Source: Bryobacteraceae bacterium
Lineage (GTDB): Bacteria > Acidobacteriota > Terriglobia > Bryobacterales > Bryobacteraceae
Assembly: GCA_030039005.1 (NCBI GenBank)
Contig: JASHQT010000088.1
Coordinates: 1-20,800 of the forward strand
DNA: 20,800 nucleotides
Direction: 5' to 3'
The position numbers were made by a program, and so were the translations under genes. How positions within the stretch are numbered: position 1 is the stretch's first letter; every line of letters starts with the position of its first letter. Of the stretch, positions 8,038-15,028 are shown one piece after another. A model generated the notes under the pieces. The model ran no database searches. It was not told the DNA's origin and saw only the letters and a program-made list of their open reading frames with translations.

Positions 8038-8711
8038 CACGCGTTCCTTGCTAATACCAGATCGGGGATCGTCAGCAGTACGATCCGAAAATAAAGGCCT
8101 AGCGAATAGCGCCGGGCCAAAAACCGATCGAAGCGCTTGCGCTGCCGGTACGTCAGGCGGCTCCGCCCGCGAACTTGCCATAGGCCGGTAAGCCCCGGCT
8201 TCACAGACAATATTTCGGCGGCGTCCGCGCCGTAATATTCGCGCAGCTCAAATCGCGTGATTGGCCGCGGTCCGACAATCGACATCTGCCCCGCGGCGAC
8301 CAACGCTAATTGCGGAAGTTCGTCGATGGAATGCCGCCGGCAGAACGATGCGAAACCGGTTGTGACTCTCGGGTCCGAACCCGCTTTCAGTTTGGGTTGC
8401 TCTTCCACAATGCGCTCGACGAAGCGGGATCCCCGGCCGCGCATTTGGTCCGGCCACATTGTGCGAAACTTATAAACCCATAGTGTTCTGCCATTCCGGC
8501 CAACGCGGCGGTGCGCAATCAACGGTGATGCTCCCGACAGAGCGTAAATCATGGCGGCCAAGGCGGCAAGAAAAGGGGCGAGAACGATCAAGCATAAGGC
8601 GGCAACTGCCGGTTCCAGGGCGTAGACAACGCGGGCAGCCCCAGGAACTGCTCGCGAGCGGCTCGATTCCCAAATGCATGTCGTCTTGGCGGCGCTGAGA
8701 GTCGAAATCAT
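8034..8711 (-). CDS. Initiating sugar transferase (PglC/WbaP-type polyprenyl-phosphate phosphoglycosyl transferase)
   Basis: The 225-residue protein is a compact bacterial sugar transferase (PF02397). One hydrophobic segment at about 33-58 is the re-entrant membrane helix. HRRVGRNGRTLWVYKFRTM (67-85), the DELPQL motif with the catalytic Asp-Glu pair at D130-E131, SIVGPRP (144-150) and KPGLTGLWQVRGRSR (171-185) follow in the usual order. It lacks the large N-terminal membrane domain of WbaP, so it is the minimal PglC-like form. The reaction is transfer of a sugar-1-phosphate from a UDP-sugar to undecaprenyl phosphate, the first step of repeat-unit assembly. The start ATG shares bases with the stop of the small upstream ORF (TGATG), and its own stop overlaps the next start. 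The family call is very secure; the sugar is unknown. Confidence 0.93.
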   Translation of the reverse strand: MISTLSAAKTTCIWESSRSRAVPGAARVVYALEPAVAALCLIVLAPFLAALAAMIYALSGASPLIAHRRVGRNGRTLWVYKFRTMWPDQMRGRGSRFVERIVEEQPKLKAGSDPRVTTGFASFCRRHSIDELPQLALVAAGQMSIVGPRPITRFELREYYGADAAEILSVKPGLTGLWQVRGRSRLTYRQRKRFDRFLARRYSLGLYFRIVLLTIPDLVLARNAW

Positions 8712-8860
8712 CAGATGTCCAGCCTGGGTGCGAACTCACAAATAGGGCACACGGTCACAGCCTGGAATCCCTCGCGGCGGGCCGTAACCGTGTGAACCCC
8801 GGGAAGAAAGTCGTCAATACAATAGCTGGGGAAACAAAATGCGAGTAATGCGCGCTTCAT
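8711..8860 (-). CDS. Small 49-residue Cys-containing peptide gene, unrecognised
   Basis: An open frame of 49 codons fills exactly the gap between the HprK-like gene and the sugar transferase. It starts six bases after the upstream stop and ends in TGATG, where its TGA overlaps the sugar transferase ATG. A GGAGA lies about ten bases before its ATG. The product begins MKRALLAFCF, has four Cys (residues 9, 14, 38 and 41, the last two as CPIC) and ends with an acidic tail. The middle, LPGVHTVTARREGF, resembles the consensus of PEGA or carboxypeptidase-regulatory beta modules, though it is far too short for a full domain. Third codon positions are about 62% G+C, compatible with but not proof of coding. 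It could be a coupling leader, a structural peptide or a substrate of the neighbouring kinase; none is shown. Confidence 0.6.
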   Translation of the reverse strand: MKRALLAFCFPSYCIDDFLPGVHTVTARREGFQAVTVCPICEFAPRLDI

Positions 8861-8866
8861 TCGTTG

Positions 8867-9856
8867 TCAGTCTCCGCAATCCACCAAGCGACCCAGCCGC
8901 GCCACGGCATCGTCGAGATTGGCGTAACGCAGTTCCCAAAGCTGCGCCCTGAGCAGGCGCGCATGACAGCGCCTTCGCGCTTCCAGCGTTTCCGCCGTTC
9001 CAAGGACGTTGTACTTCGACCAGTCCTTCAAGGCTCGCTCTGCGGAAATCCGGTGTAGGCTCGCCGTGCGGGCCCCCCCTTCCCGATTCAGATAGACAAA
9101 GTGATCGACATCGCAACCGGCAGCCGTGTTCAGACGCAGATCGGAAGTACGAACTTCGATCGCAATTTTTCCGTTCGGCCGGACGCTCGAAAGGTGGTTC
9201 GCAAGTTCAGGGAACAGGCTGGGCGCGTCGGGACGAAATCGAATCCGGTGGGGATCGCCGACCGCGTAACAATCGGAACGCTCGCACACAACAAAGGCCG
9301 CATCATCGCTTACATAGGTCCAGCCCGTACGGGCACAAGCGTAGGCGAGCGTGCTTTTCCCGGCGAACGAATCCCCGGCGAGCATCACGCCCTTGCCGTT
9401 GCGCGAAACCAGGGCGCCATGCAGCGGCGTGAACATTTTTTGCTCCACCAAGGTTGCTCCGCCGCCATCCAGGAATCGGTACCGCAACAGTGGATGATCC
9501 GCGGCGGTGTCTTCGGTCACCCAACCGAATGCAAAGCCCGCGTTGAAATCGCAGAGGAGGAAGTTATCGGCATCCGCGATTACGGACATCAAGTTTTCTC
9601 GCGAGCGGATGATCGATTCCAGCGGGAGCGGACCGTTCGATCGTCCCCGAACTCCCAAGCACAAACGAACCGGCTGCGCATCGAACGTTTGCTCGAATGC
9701 ACCCCACCCTTCCACTGCAGCGTCGATCACATCCATCGAATTAGATTCAAGCTGCAGCGGACACCCAAACGGGTACAGCGTCCGCCGCAGTTCGAATTCA
9801 AACGACGAAAGCACGGGATCAGGAGAACATTGTTCAGCGTAGGAAAGCTTGCGCAT
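8867..9856 (-). CDS. HprK-related P-loop kinase
   Basis: The 329-residue protein has a poorly conserved N-terminal half and a C-terminal P-loop domain. HGALV (146-150), MLAGDSFAGKSTLAYACA (Walker A GDSFAGKS, 161-168) and YVSDDAAFV (181-189) match the HPr serine kinase/phosphorylase fold as seen in stand-alone HprK-related kinases. It is not a true HprK: the family's signature region for phosphorolysis is not seen and no HPr or PTS gene is nearby. Related proteins occur with PqqD-like chaperones and nucleotidyltransferases, including lasso-peptide clusters where an HprK-like enzyme phosphorylates the peptide. Here no PqqD-like gene is visible, but a small peptide gene follows by six bases and a PF14907-type domain lies in the locus. 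The target could be a peptide, protein or sugar. It leads the minus-strand unit, 62 bp after the second conserved element. No strong Shine-Dalgarno is visible. Confidence 0.82.
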   Translation of the reverse strand: MRKLSYAEQCSPDPVLSSFEFELRRTLYPFGCPLQLESNSMDVIDAAVEGWGAFEQTFDAQPVRLCLGVRGRSNGPLPLESIIRSRENLMSVIADADNFLLCDFNAGFAFGWVTEDTAADHPLLRYRFLDGGGATLVEQKMFTPLHGALVSRNGKGVMLAGDSFAGKSTLAYACARTGWTYVSDDAAFVVCERSDCYAVGDPHRIRFRPDAPSLFPELANHLSSVRPNGKIAIEVRTSDLRLNTAAGCDVDHFVYLNREGGARTASLHRISAERALKDWSKYNVLGTAETLEARRRCHARLLRAQLWELRYANLDDAVARLGRLVDCGD

Positions 9857-9984
9857 ATCGGTAGCTTCGTTGCCAGCTTACGCGAGGAATGAAGTGAATC
9901 CAAGAGTATAAACCGCGAAAATCCCAGATTTTACAACAAAGGTACAAACCAGAAACAATGGCGGTGTTCACGCATCGAGTGCAG
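9857..9984 (-). promoter_or_regulatory. Promoter region of the HprK-like/sugar-transferase unit
   Basis: The 128 bp between the TonB receptor stop and the HprK-like start hold no gene and no clear terminator. A TATACT at 9910-9905 (minus strand) is a reasonable -10 box; no matching -35 lies at 16-18 bp. The nearest conserved TTGTA unit (9936-9932) falls about where a -35 box would be, which would suit an activator-dependent promoter. The motif at 9868-9880 also recurs at 3093-3106. The promoter assignment is inference. Confidence 0.45.
9918..9958 (-). promoter_or_regulatory. Conserved 41-bp upstream element, copy 2 (HprK-like/sugar-transferase unit)
   Basis: It matches 3116-3156 at 35 of 41 positions. 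TACAA occurs at 9932-9936 and 9943-9947, and AACAA at 9954-9958, the same 11-bp periodicity as copy 1. The six differences fall mostly between the repeated units. It lies 62 bp upstream of the HprK-like start codon and only about 30 bp after the stop of the TonB receptor gene, so it belongs to the downstream unit. Confidence 0.65.
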
Positions 9985-12900
9985 TCAGAACATCAGCTTC
10001 AGAGCAAACTGAAGACTGCGCGGCCCGCCGCTATTAAACAAGGGTGAGAGCAATCCCCCAGCCGACATGTTCGCGCTCTCCTGCGCGAGGCCGAACGAAC
10101 TTCCCGCCGTCAGCAAGTTGTTGCCGCTCGCCGCGGGCGAGGCGAAGTTGGCATGATTCAGCACGTTGAAGAATTCGGCGCGGAACTGCGCGGTGATTCG
10201 CTCCGTGATCCTGGTGTTCTTGAGAACGCTCAGGTCGAATTGCTCCAGACCAGGGTTGCGCAGGATATTGCGCCCGGCATCGCCGAAGGCGCCGGCGGCG
10301 GGAATCGAGAAGGCCGCGGGGTTCGCCACCTGGTACGGAGGCGCCGAGGACGATATGTAAAGCGGCACGCCCTGCACGATGTTCGGGCGCTGGTCGTTGG
10401 CGGCATACTGATCGCCGTCGCCCGCGATATCTTCGCCGAGCAGCGGAGTGTACGGGGTACCGGTGTGGGCCGTGAACAGGCCTTGCAGGGACCAACCATT
10501 GGTCAGTTTGCGGTAGTGCGCTCCGCCCGGCAATTGGTACGTGAACGCGACGATCACGTTATGCCGGATGTCGAAATCGCTCGAAGCATACTCGGCGTGG
10601 AAATCGTACGGATTCGATCCCGTGAAGGAAGAATTCACCGACGTTCCGGTGGGGTTGGAAGCATCATCGAGCGAATGTGCCCAGGCGTAGGAGACTGTCA
10701 GTTCCAATCCATGAGCCAGCCGTTGCGTGGCGTTCGCCTGCAAGGCATTGTAGTTGGAGACGGCGTCCGTATCGATTAAATCGAGCGCGCCAGTCGCGAA
10801 GTTGGGATTCGGCGCCATGCCGGTCGCGGGATTAATGAGGTTCAAGGGCTGCATGCGAATCAGATTCCGTCCTAGCGACCCGACGTAGCTGGCCTGCACA
10901 ATCAAGTCCTTGGTCACCTGGCGCTGCAGGTTCAAATTGTATTCGTAAGCGAACGGCGTTCGAAAGTGGGTGGGGTTGTAGACGATCGCGCTGCCGAACG
11001 GCGGCAAGCCGGTGATGGTGGTCACCAGCAGCGACGGGTCGATGGGCACGGTGACCGGGCCGCCCGATGCGCTGCCAAGCAGGAAATTCGTAATCTTGAA
11101 TGGCGGTCCGAACGCCAATTGCGTGGCGTTGACGGTGGGGATGTCGTAAAATATGCCGGTTCCGCCGCGTAGCACCGTCTTCGCGTCTTTGGTGAGCTGA
11201 TAGGCGAACCCGATGCGTGGAGCGAAATTGTCATGATCGCCGTTGTGCACGGGCGTACCCGGCGTCCCCAGTGTCGCGGTCGCGATGTCGCCCAGGCCAG
11301 CAATGGGGGCGAAGCGGCCGTGCGCTTCTGTCGGCACGGTATCGAGCTCGTATCGCACGCCGAGATTCAGCTTCAGCCGCGGGGTCGCGGCGATGTCGTC
11401 CTGAAAATACGCGGCGTAGTTGGTGAATCGGATTCCGAAGTCGGTCTCGGCCGCCTGGTTGAAGAACGACGCCGGATTGTTGTCGATCACGTCCGCAACG
11501 GTGTTGAAAAAATACACGCCGCTCGCAAGCGGTTGCAAGTTGGGATTATCTTGGAGCCGCCGCACCCAAAATCCGGATTTAAAGGTGTGTCGCCCGTGAA
11601 TATACGTCATGTCGTCGTTGAAGCTGAACAGATTGTTGTTCTGGAATTCGGGCGGATTGGGTGACTCCGCGTATGGCAGGCTGAAGACGTCGATGCCGGG
11701 CAGGATAGCGTCGCCCGAGGCGTTCAACGGAATCGGTAAGGCGCCGCCGAACCCGTCCGCGGCCCCAATGGTGCCGTTGGCGCTGCGCACGAATCCAAAC
11801 CGGGCCTCATTGAACAACACCGGCGTGAAGCGATGCACTTCCGAGAGGCTCGCGCTCTCGAGCCGCGTGTGGTTATTGGAAAGCGTGTTCAAGTAGAAGC
11901 TCCGTAGCTGGCCGCTCGAATCGCTGTACGAGTAGCGAGCGAAGAAATCGTCGCTGTCGGTGAAACGGTGATCCAACCGCGCGCTGAAATCCGTTTCATT
12001 CACCGGATTCGTGGCCGTGGCGAAAAAGCCAGCGGTGTCATCCCCGTTAGCCGGTCCGTTCGGTAGCGGGAATTCGTTGAGCAGTTGCTGCAATTGCAGA
12101 TTGACCGCATCCTGGCGCGCCTGAAGCGAGGGAACCCGCGCGTCGACGCTCACGCCCACGGCCTGCCGCAATCCTTCGAACGATACGAAGAAAAACGTGC
12201 GGTCTTTCTGGAAGGGTCCGCCGAACGTGCCGCCGAAGAAATTGTTGCGAGCAGGAGGGTTGGGAACTCCATTGGCATTGTTAAAGAAGTTGTTAGCGTC
12301 CAGGTCGCTGTTCCGCAGATACTCGTAGGCGCTTCCGTGGAATTCGTTGCTGCCGCTCTTGGTGGTGACGTTGATCACGGCGCCGGAAAAGCTGCCGAAT
12401 TCCGCGGTCTGCGTTTGCGTCTGAACCTTGAACTCAGCGACATCGTCGACCGATACCAGCCCCATGCTGCTTCCCGACTGGCCGACCGCCGGGTCGTTAC
12501 CGGGCGCCAGGCTGATGCGTCCATTGGCGCTGCCGCCCGCATTCGCGTTGATCCCGTCGATCATGATGTTATTGGACAGGTCACGCTGGCCGTCGACATT
12601 GACGGGGCCCGCCGAGGAGGCGACGTTATCGGTCGCGGTGGTAACTCCGGGCGCCAGCTTCGCCAGTTGAAGGAAATCACGTCCGTTGAGCGGCAGGTCA
12701 CCCACCATCGCCTCGCTGACTACTAACCCTTCCTCGGATGTTTCGGTTTCCACCAGCGGCGCCTGCGCGGCCACCTGCACGTTTTCCTTTACGGATTCAA
12801 GAACCAGCCGGAGATCCACTCGCGATGTGGCGTTGACCGTTAACTGGATGTTGGCTGCATGGGAGAGCGCGAACCCGGCCGCCGAGGCTCCGATGACGTA

Positions 12901-13149
12901 AGCGCCCGGCGGGAGCAATTCGAATGAATAATCGCCTTGGCTGCGTGTCTTGACCTGCCATTCCAACCCGGTGCTCGAATTCTTCGCGTGAACCGTGGCG
13001 CCCACAACGGCCGCGCCCGTGGGATCGGAAACCACTCCCACGATCGAGGCGAGTTGGGCTGCCAGAGGTGACGGGTTGTGGAGCCAAATGAGCAAAGCGA
13101 AGGATATCGCTCGATAAATACCAGACGCACTGTTGGATCTCATCCTCAT
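9985..13149 (-). CDS. TonB-dependent receptor, Oar-like, with N-terminal carboxypeptidase-regulatory-like domain
   Basis: From ATG 13149 the product has 1054 residues. That start is chosen over an in-frame one at 13200 because GGAGGA lies 11 bases upstream and a sigma-70-type promoter covers 13178-13206. A signal peptide (residues 1 to about 31, ending PSPLAAQ) is followed by a carboxypeptidase-regulatory-like beta domain at about 34-118 (VSDPTGAAVVGATV, LPPGAYVIGASAAGF). A plug domain comes next (LPLNGRDFLQLAKLAPGV, VNVDGQRDLSNNIMIDG, VINVTTKSGSNEFHGSAYEY). The remaining ~700 residues form the barrel, ending in Phe (LQFALKLMF). This is the large Oar/CirA-like group expanded in Acidobacteriota, which imports or binds large substrates at the outer membrane. 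The ligand is unknown. No TonB, SusD-like or hydrolase gene is adjacent, so its link to the flanking polysaccharide locus is not established. Confidence 0.92.
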   Translation of the reverse strand: MRMRSNSASGIYRAISFALLIWLHNPSPLAAQLASIVGVVSDPTGAAVVGATVHAKNSSTGLEWQVKTRSQGDYSFELLPPGAYVIGASAAGFALSHAANIQLTVNATSRVDLRLVLESVKENVQVAAQAPLVETETSEEGLVVSEAMVGDLPLNGRDFLQLAKLAPGVTTATDNVASSAGPVNVDGQRDLSNNIMIDGINANAGGSANGRISLAPGNDPAVGQSGSSMGLVSVDDVAEFKVQTQTQTAEFGSFSGAVINVTTKSGSNEFHGSAYEYLRNSDLDANNFFNNANGVPNPPARNNFFGGTFGGPFQKDRTFFFVSFEGLRQAVGVSVDARVPSLQARQDAVNLQLQQLLNEFPLPNGPANGDDTAGFFATATNPVNETDFSARLDHRFTDSDDFFARYSYSDSSGQLRSFYLNTLSNNHTRLESASLSEVHRFTPVLFNEARFGFVRSANGTIGAADGFGGALPIPLNASGDAILPGIDVFSLPYAESPNPPEFQNNNLFSFNDDMTYIHGRHTFKSGFWVRRLQDNPNLQPLASGVYFFNTVADVIDNNPASFFNQAAETDFGIRFTNYAAYFQDDIAATPRLKLNLGVRYELDTVPTEAHGRFAPIAGLGDIATATLGTPGTPVHNGDHDNFAPRIGFAYQLTKDAKTVLRGGTGIFYDIPTVNATQLAFGPPFKITNFLLGSASGGPVTVPIDPSLLVTTITGLPPFGSAIVYNPTHFRTPFAYEYNLNLQRQVTKDLIVQASYVGSLGRNLIRMQPLNLINPATGMAPNPNFATGALDLIDTDAVSNYNALQANATQRLAHGLELTVSYAWAHSLDDASNPTGTSVNSSFTGSNPYDFHAEYASSDFDIRHNVIVAFTYQLPGGAHYRKLTNGWSLQGLFTAHTGTPYTPLLGEDIAGDGDQYAANDQRPNIVQGVPLYISSSAPPYQVANPAAFSIPAAGAFGDAGRNILRNPGLEQFDLSVLKNTRITERITAQFRAEFFNVLNHANFASPAASGNNLLTAGSSFGLAQESANMSAGGLLSPLFNSGGPRSLQFALKLMF

Positions 13150-13177
13150 TCCGTAACGGGTCCTCCAAGGGAGAAAG

Positions 13178-13206
13178 ATTGTAGGTTTTGCGCTGGCCAA
13201 AGTCAG
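13178..13206 (-). promoter_or_regulatory. Sigma-70-type promoter of the TonB receptor gene
   Basis: On the minus strand CTGACT (13206-13201, four of six to TTGACA) is separated by 17 bp from TACAAT (13183-13178, five of six to TATAAT). Transcription would begin near 13171, leaving a ~22-base leader with GGAGGA (13166-13161) before the ATG at 13149. Confidence 0.6.
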
Positions 13207-13361
13207 CGACGGGTCGTGAGGTTATGACGTGCTGCTCACTCAGGAGGTATCTTTTGCGGTGCCGTTGCGGAGCGAATTGACAGAACTTTCGCAAAATCGC
13301 AACAACACGTTTAATGTCGCCCCTCCCGCTCCCTTCTCTCCGGTCCAATCGGTCCGCCGCT

Positions 13362-13391
13362 GTGACCACGCCTCACGCTTAACGCGATAAT
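13362..13391 (+). promoter_or_regulatory. Putative sigma-70-type promoter of the Rieske/FAD oxidoreductase gene
   Basis: GTGACC (13362-13367) and GATAAT (13386-13391) are 18 bp apart and match the consensus at four and five of six positions. The likely transcript start is near 13398, just before a purine-rich GAGGGG at 13399-13404 that can serve as ribosome binding site. The rest of the 13150-13413 gap shows no gene I can support. Confidence 0.4.
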
Positions 13392-13413
13392 ACGGAGCGA
13401 GGGGCGGCCTCGA

Positions 13414-14955
13414 ATGGAAAATCCGGACCAGCTAGATCTCGCGAAGGGAATTTCGGCCAGTCAAGTTCCAGATGGAGGAATGATTCAAGGCCGAGTCGAT
13501 ACCGAAGATGTGGTCCTTACACGCCAAGGCGATGACTTTTTCGCCGTCGGTGCAAGTTGTTCCCACTACGGCGGTCCGCTCGTCCAGGGGCTTATCGTTG
13601 GCGATGAGCTGCGATGCCCTCTGCATCACGCTTGTTTCAATCTCAGGACCGGCGAAGCTTTGCGTGCTCCAGCGTTCGATCCAATCCCGTGTTGGCGCGT
13701 CGAACGCATCGGTGATACGGTCTTGGTGCGCGAGAAATTACCTGCCCACGCTCAAACGCAAGTAGCGGCTTCCGCGACTCGGCCAAAGCATCCTGCCTCA
13801 GTCGTGATTGTTGGGGGAGGAGCATCCGGCCTGGCCGCCGCCGAGATGCTGCGGCGCGAAGGTTATGACGGTACCGTGACAATCCTCAGCGCCGACGATT
13901 CGGCTCCGTATGACCGCCCGAATCTTTCGAAGGAGTTCCTGGCTGGGACGGCGCCTGAAGAATGGATGCCACTGAGAACACCTGATTTCTACAAAAGCAA
14001 GGGCATCGATCTGGTCCTCAATTCACGGGTCTCCTCCATCGACGTTCCCCAAAAGCGAGTCCAACTCGAAAATGGCGCGAGCTATGGGTTCGGTGCACTC
14101 TTGCTCGCGACCGGTGCGGACCCAATCCAGCTGCCTGTGGCCGGCGCCGCTGCCTCCGAGCTTCAGTACCTTCGCACCTTCGCCGACGGCCGCGCACTCG
14201 TGAAGAAGGCCGAGACCGCAAAACAAGTCGTGATGATTGGAGCAAGCTTTATTGCTCTCGAAGTCGCCGCCTCATTGCGTGAACGCGGCGTGTCGGTCCA
14301 CATTGTCGCGCCTGAACAGGTGCCGCTCGGTCGGGTATTTGGCCGTAGGATCGGTCATTTTGTCCAAGGCCTTCACGAATCTCACGGCGTGGTGTTCCAC
14401 CTGGGCGAGACCGTCGTTCGCTTCGACCGAAGGCAAGCAACACTCAGCGGTGGTTCCGAGCTGGAAGCGGATTTTCTTGTCGTGGGAGCGGGAGTGCGCC
14501 CGTCGGCTTTGTTGGCTGAGCAGGCGGGTTTGAAACTCGACCGAGGGGTTCTGGTGAACGAATACCTCGAATCCAGTGTGCCGGGAATCTTTGCCGCGGG
14601 GGATATTGCTCGTTGGCCGGACCCGTATTCGGGCCAGGCGGTTCGCATCGAACATTGGGTCGTCGCCGAGCGCCAGGGACAAGCCGCGGCACGAAACATC
14701 CTGGGATATAGAGAACGTTTTGCGGCCGTGCCGTTCTTCTGGACTAGCCAGTACGGCATCTCGATCAGATATACCGGCCACGCGGAAGAGTGGGACGCCG
14801 TCGAGATCGATGGAAGCTTGGAAGCCCAGAGTTGCGCCGTCACGTATAAGTTGCGTGGACGTACTCTCGCGGTCGCAACCGTGGGGCGGGACCTTCAAAA
14901 TTTGCAGGCGGAGGCTGCGATCGAAGCTACACTTCAGCGAAAGAGCCCTTCGTGA
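13414..14955 (+). CDS. Rieske-domain FAD/NAD(P)-dependent oxidoreductase (AIF-like/ferredoxin reductase type)
   Basis: The 513-residue protein starts with a Rieske [2Fe-2S] domain at about 1-108. Its ligands are C49-x-H51 (CSHYGG) and C68-x2-H71 (CPLHHACF). An FAD/NAD(P) reductase follows: GGGASG at 134-139 binds FAD, LLLATGADP lies at 229-237, IGASFIALEVAASL at 275-288 is the NAD(P) site, and GIFAAGDIA at 391-399 is the second FAD motif. The last ~90 residues form the reductase C-terminal domain. This is the architecture of human AIFM3-like proteins and bacterial ferredoxin/rubredoxin reductases. The NAD(P) glycine triplet reads GASFIA, so the third Gly is Ala. The likely role is electron transfer from NAD(P)H through FAD and the iron-sulfur cluster to an unknown acceptor; no partner oxygenase is nearby. 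The protein is cytoplasmic, with no signal peptide. Confidence 0.93.
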   Translation: MENPDQLDLAKGISASQVPDGGMIQGRVDTEDVVLTRQGDDFFAVGASCSHYGGPLVQGLIVGDELRCPLHHACFNLRTGEALRAPAFDPIPCWRVERIGDTVLVREKLPAHAQTQVAASATRPKHPASVVIVGGGASGLAAAEMLRREGYDGTVTILSADDSAPYDRPNLSKEFLAGTAPEEWMPLRTPDFYKSKGIDLVLNSRVSSIDVPQKRVQLENGASYGFGALLLATGADPIQLPVAGAAASELQYLRTFADGRALVKKAETAKQVVMIGASFIALEVAASLRERGVSVHIVAPEQVPLGRVFGRRIGHFVQGLHESHGVVFHLGETVVRFDRRQATLSGGSELEADFLVVGAGVRPSALLAEQAGLKLDRGVLVNEYLESSVPGIFAAGDIARWPDPYSGQAVRIEHWVVAERQGQAAARNILGYRERFAAVPFFWTSQYGISIRYTGHAEEWDAVEIDGSLEAQSCAVTYKLRGRTLAVATVGRDLQNLQAEAAIEATLQRKSPS

Positions 14956-15000
14956 CCGCATCAGGCGTTTGTAATCCTCAATGACGGTGCCCGGCGTCGC

Positions 15001-15028
15001 GTGCCTAAGCAGCCAGGGATTAGGGCAC
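15001..15028. terminator. Weak hairpin between convergent genes, possible bidirectional terminator
   Basis: GTGCCTAA (15001-15008) can pair with TTAGGGCAC (15020-15028), giving eight base pairs with one bulged G and an 11-base loop. There is no T-run on either side, and the hairpin overlaps the stop codon of the large minus-strand gene. It is the only candidate in the 64 bp between the convergent genes. Confidence 0.25.

Noticed and set aside
8038..8181. N-terminal extension of the heme-barrel gene
   Set aside because: The 48 extra codons overlap the sugar transferase gene, and the signal peptide begins right at GTG 8037, which has a Shine-Dalgarno and a stop-start overlap.
8867..9856. Possible lasso-peptide cluster because of the HprK-like kinase
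   Set aside because: No asparagine-synthase-like cyclase, no B1/PqqD-like or B2 protease gene and no canonical precursor were found, so a standard lasso locus is not supported.
13150..13200. N-terminal extension of the TonB receptor
   Set aside because: It would overlap the promoter -10 box and precede the GGAGGA site; the signal peptide fits the ATG at 13149.
13259..13390. A 43-codon frame from GTG 13259, preceded by a perfect AGGAGGT at 13242-13248
   Set aside because: Ribosome-site spacing is good, but the product shows no family resemblance, lies across the promoter of the next gene and ends just before its -10 box. I judge it chance without comparative evidence.
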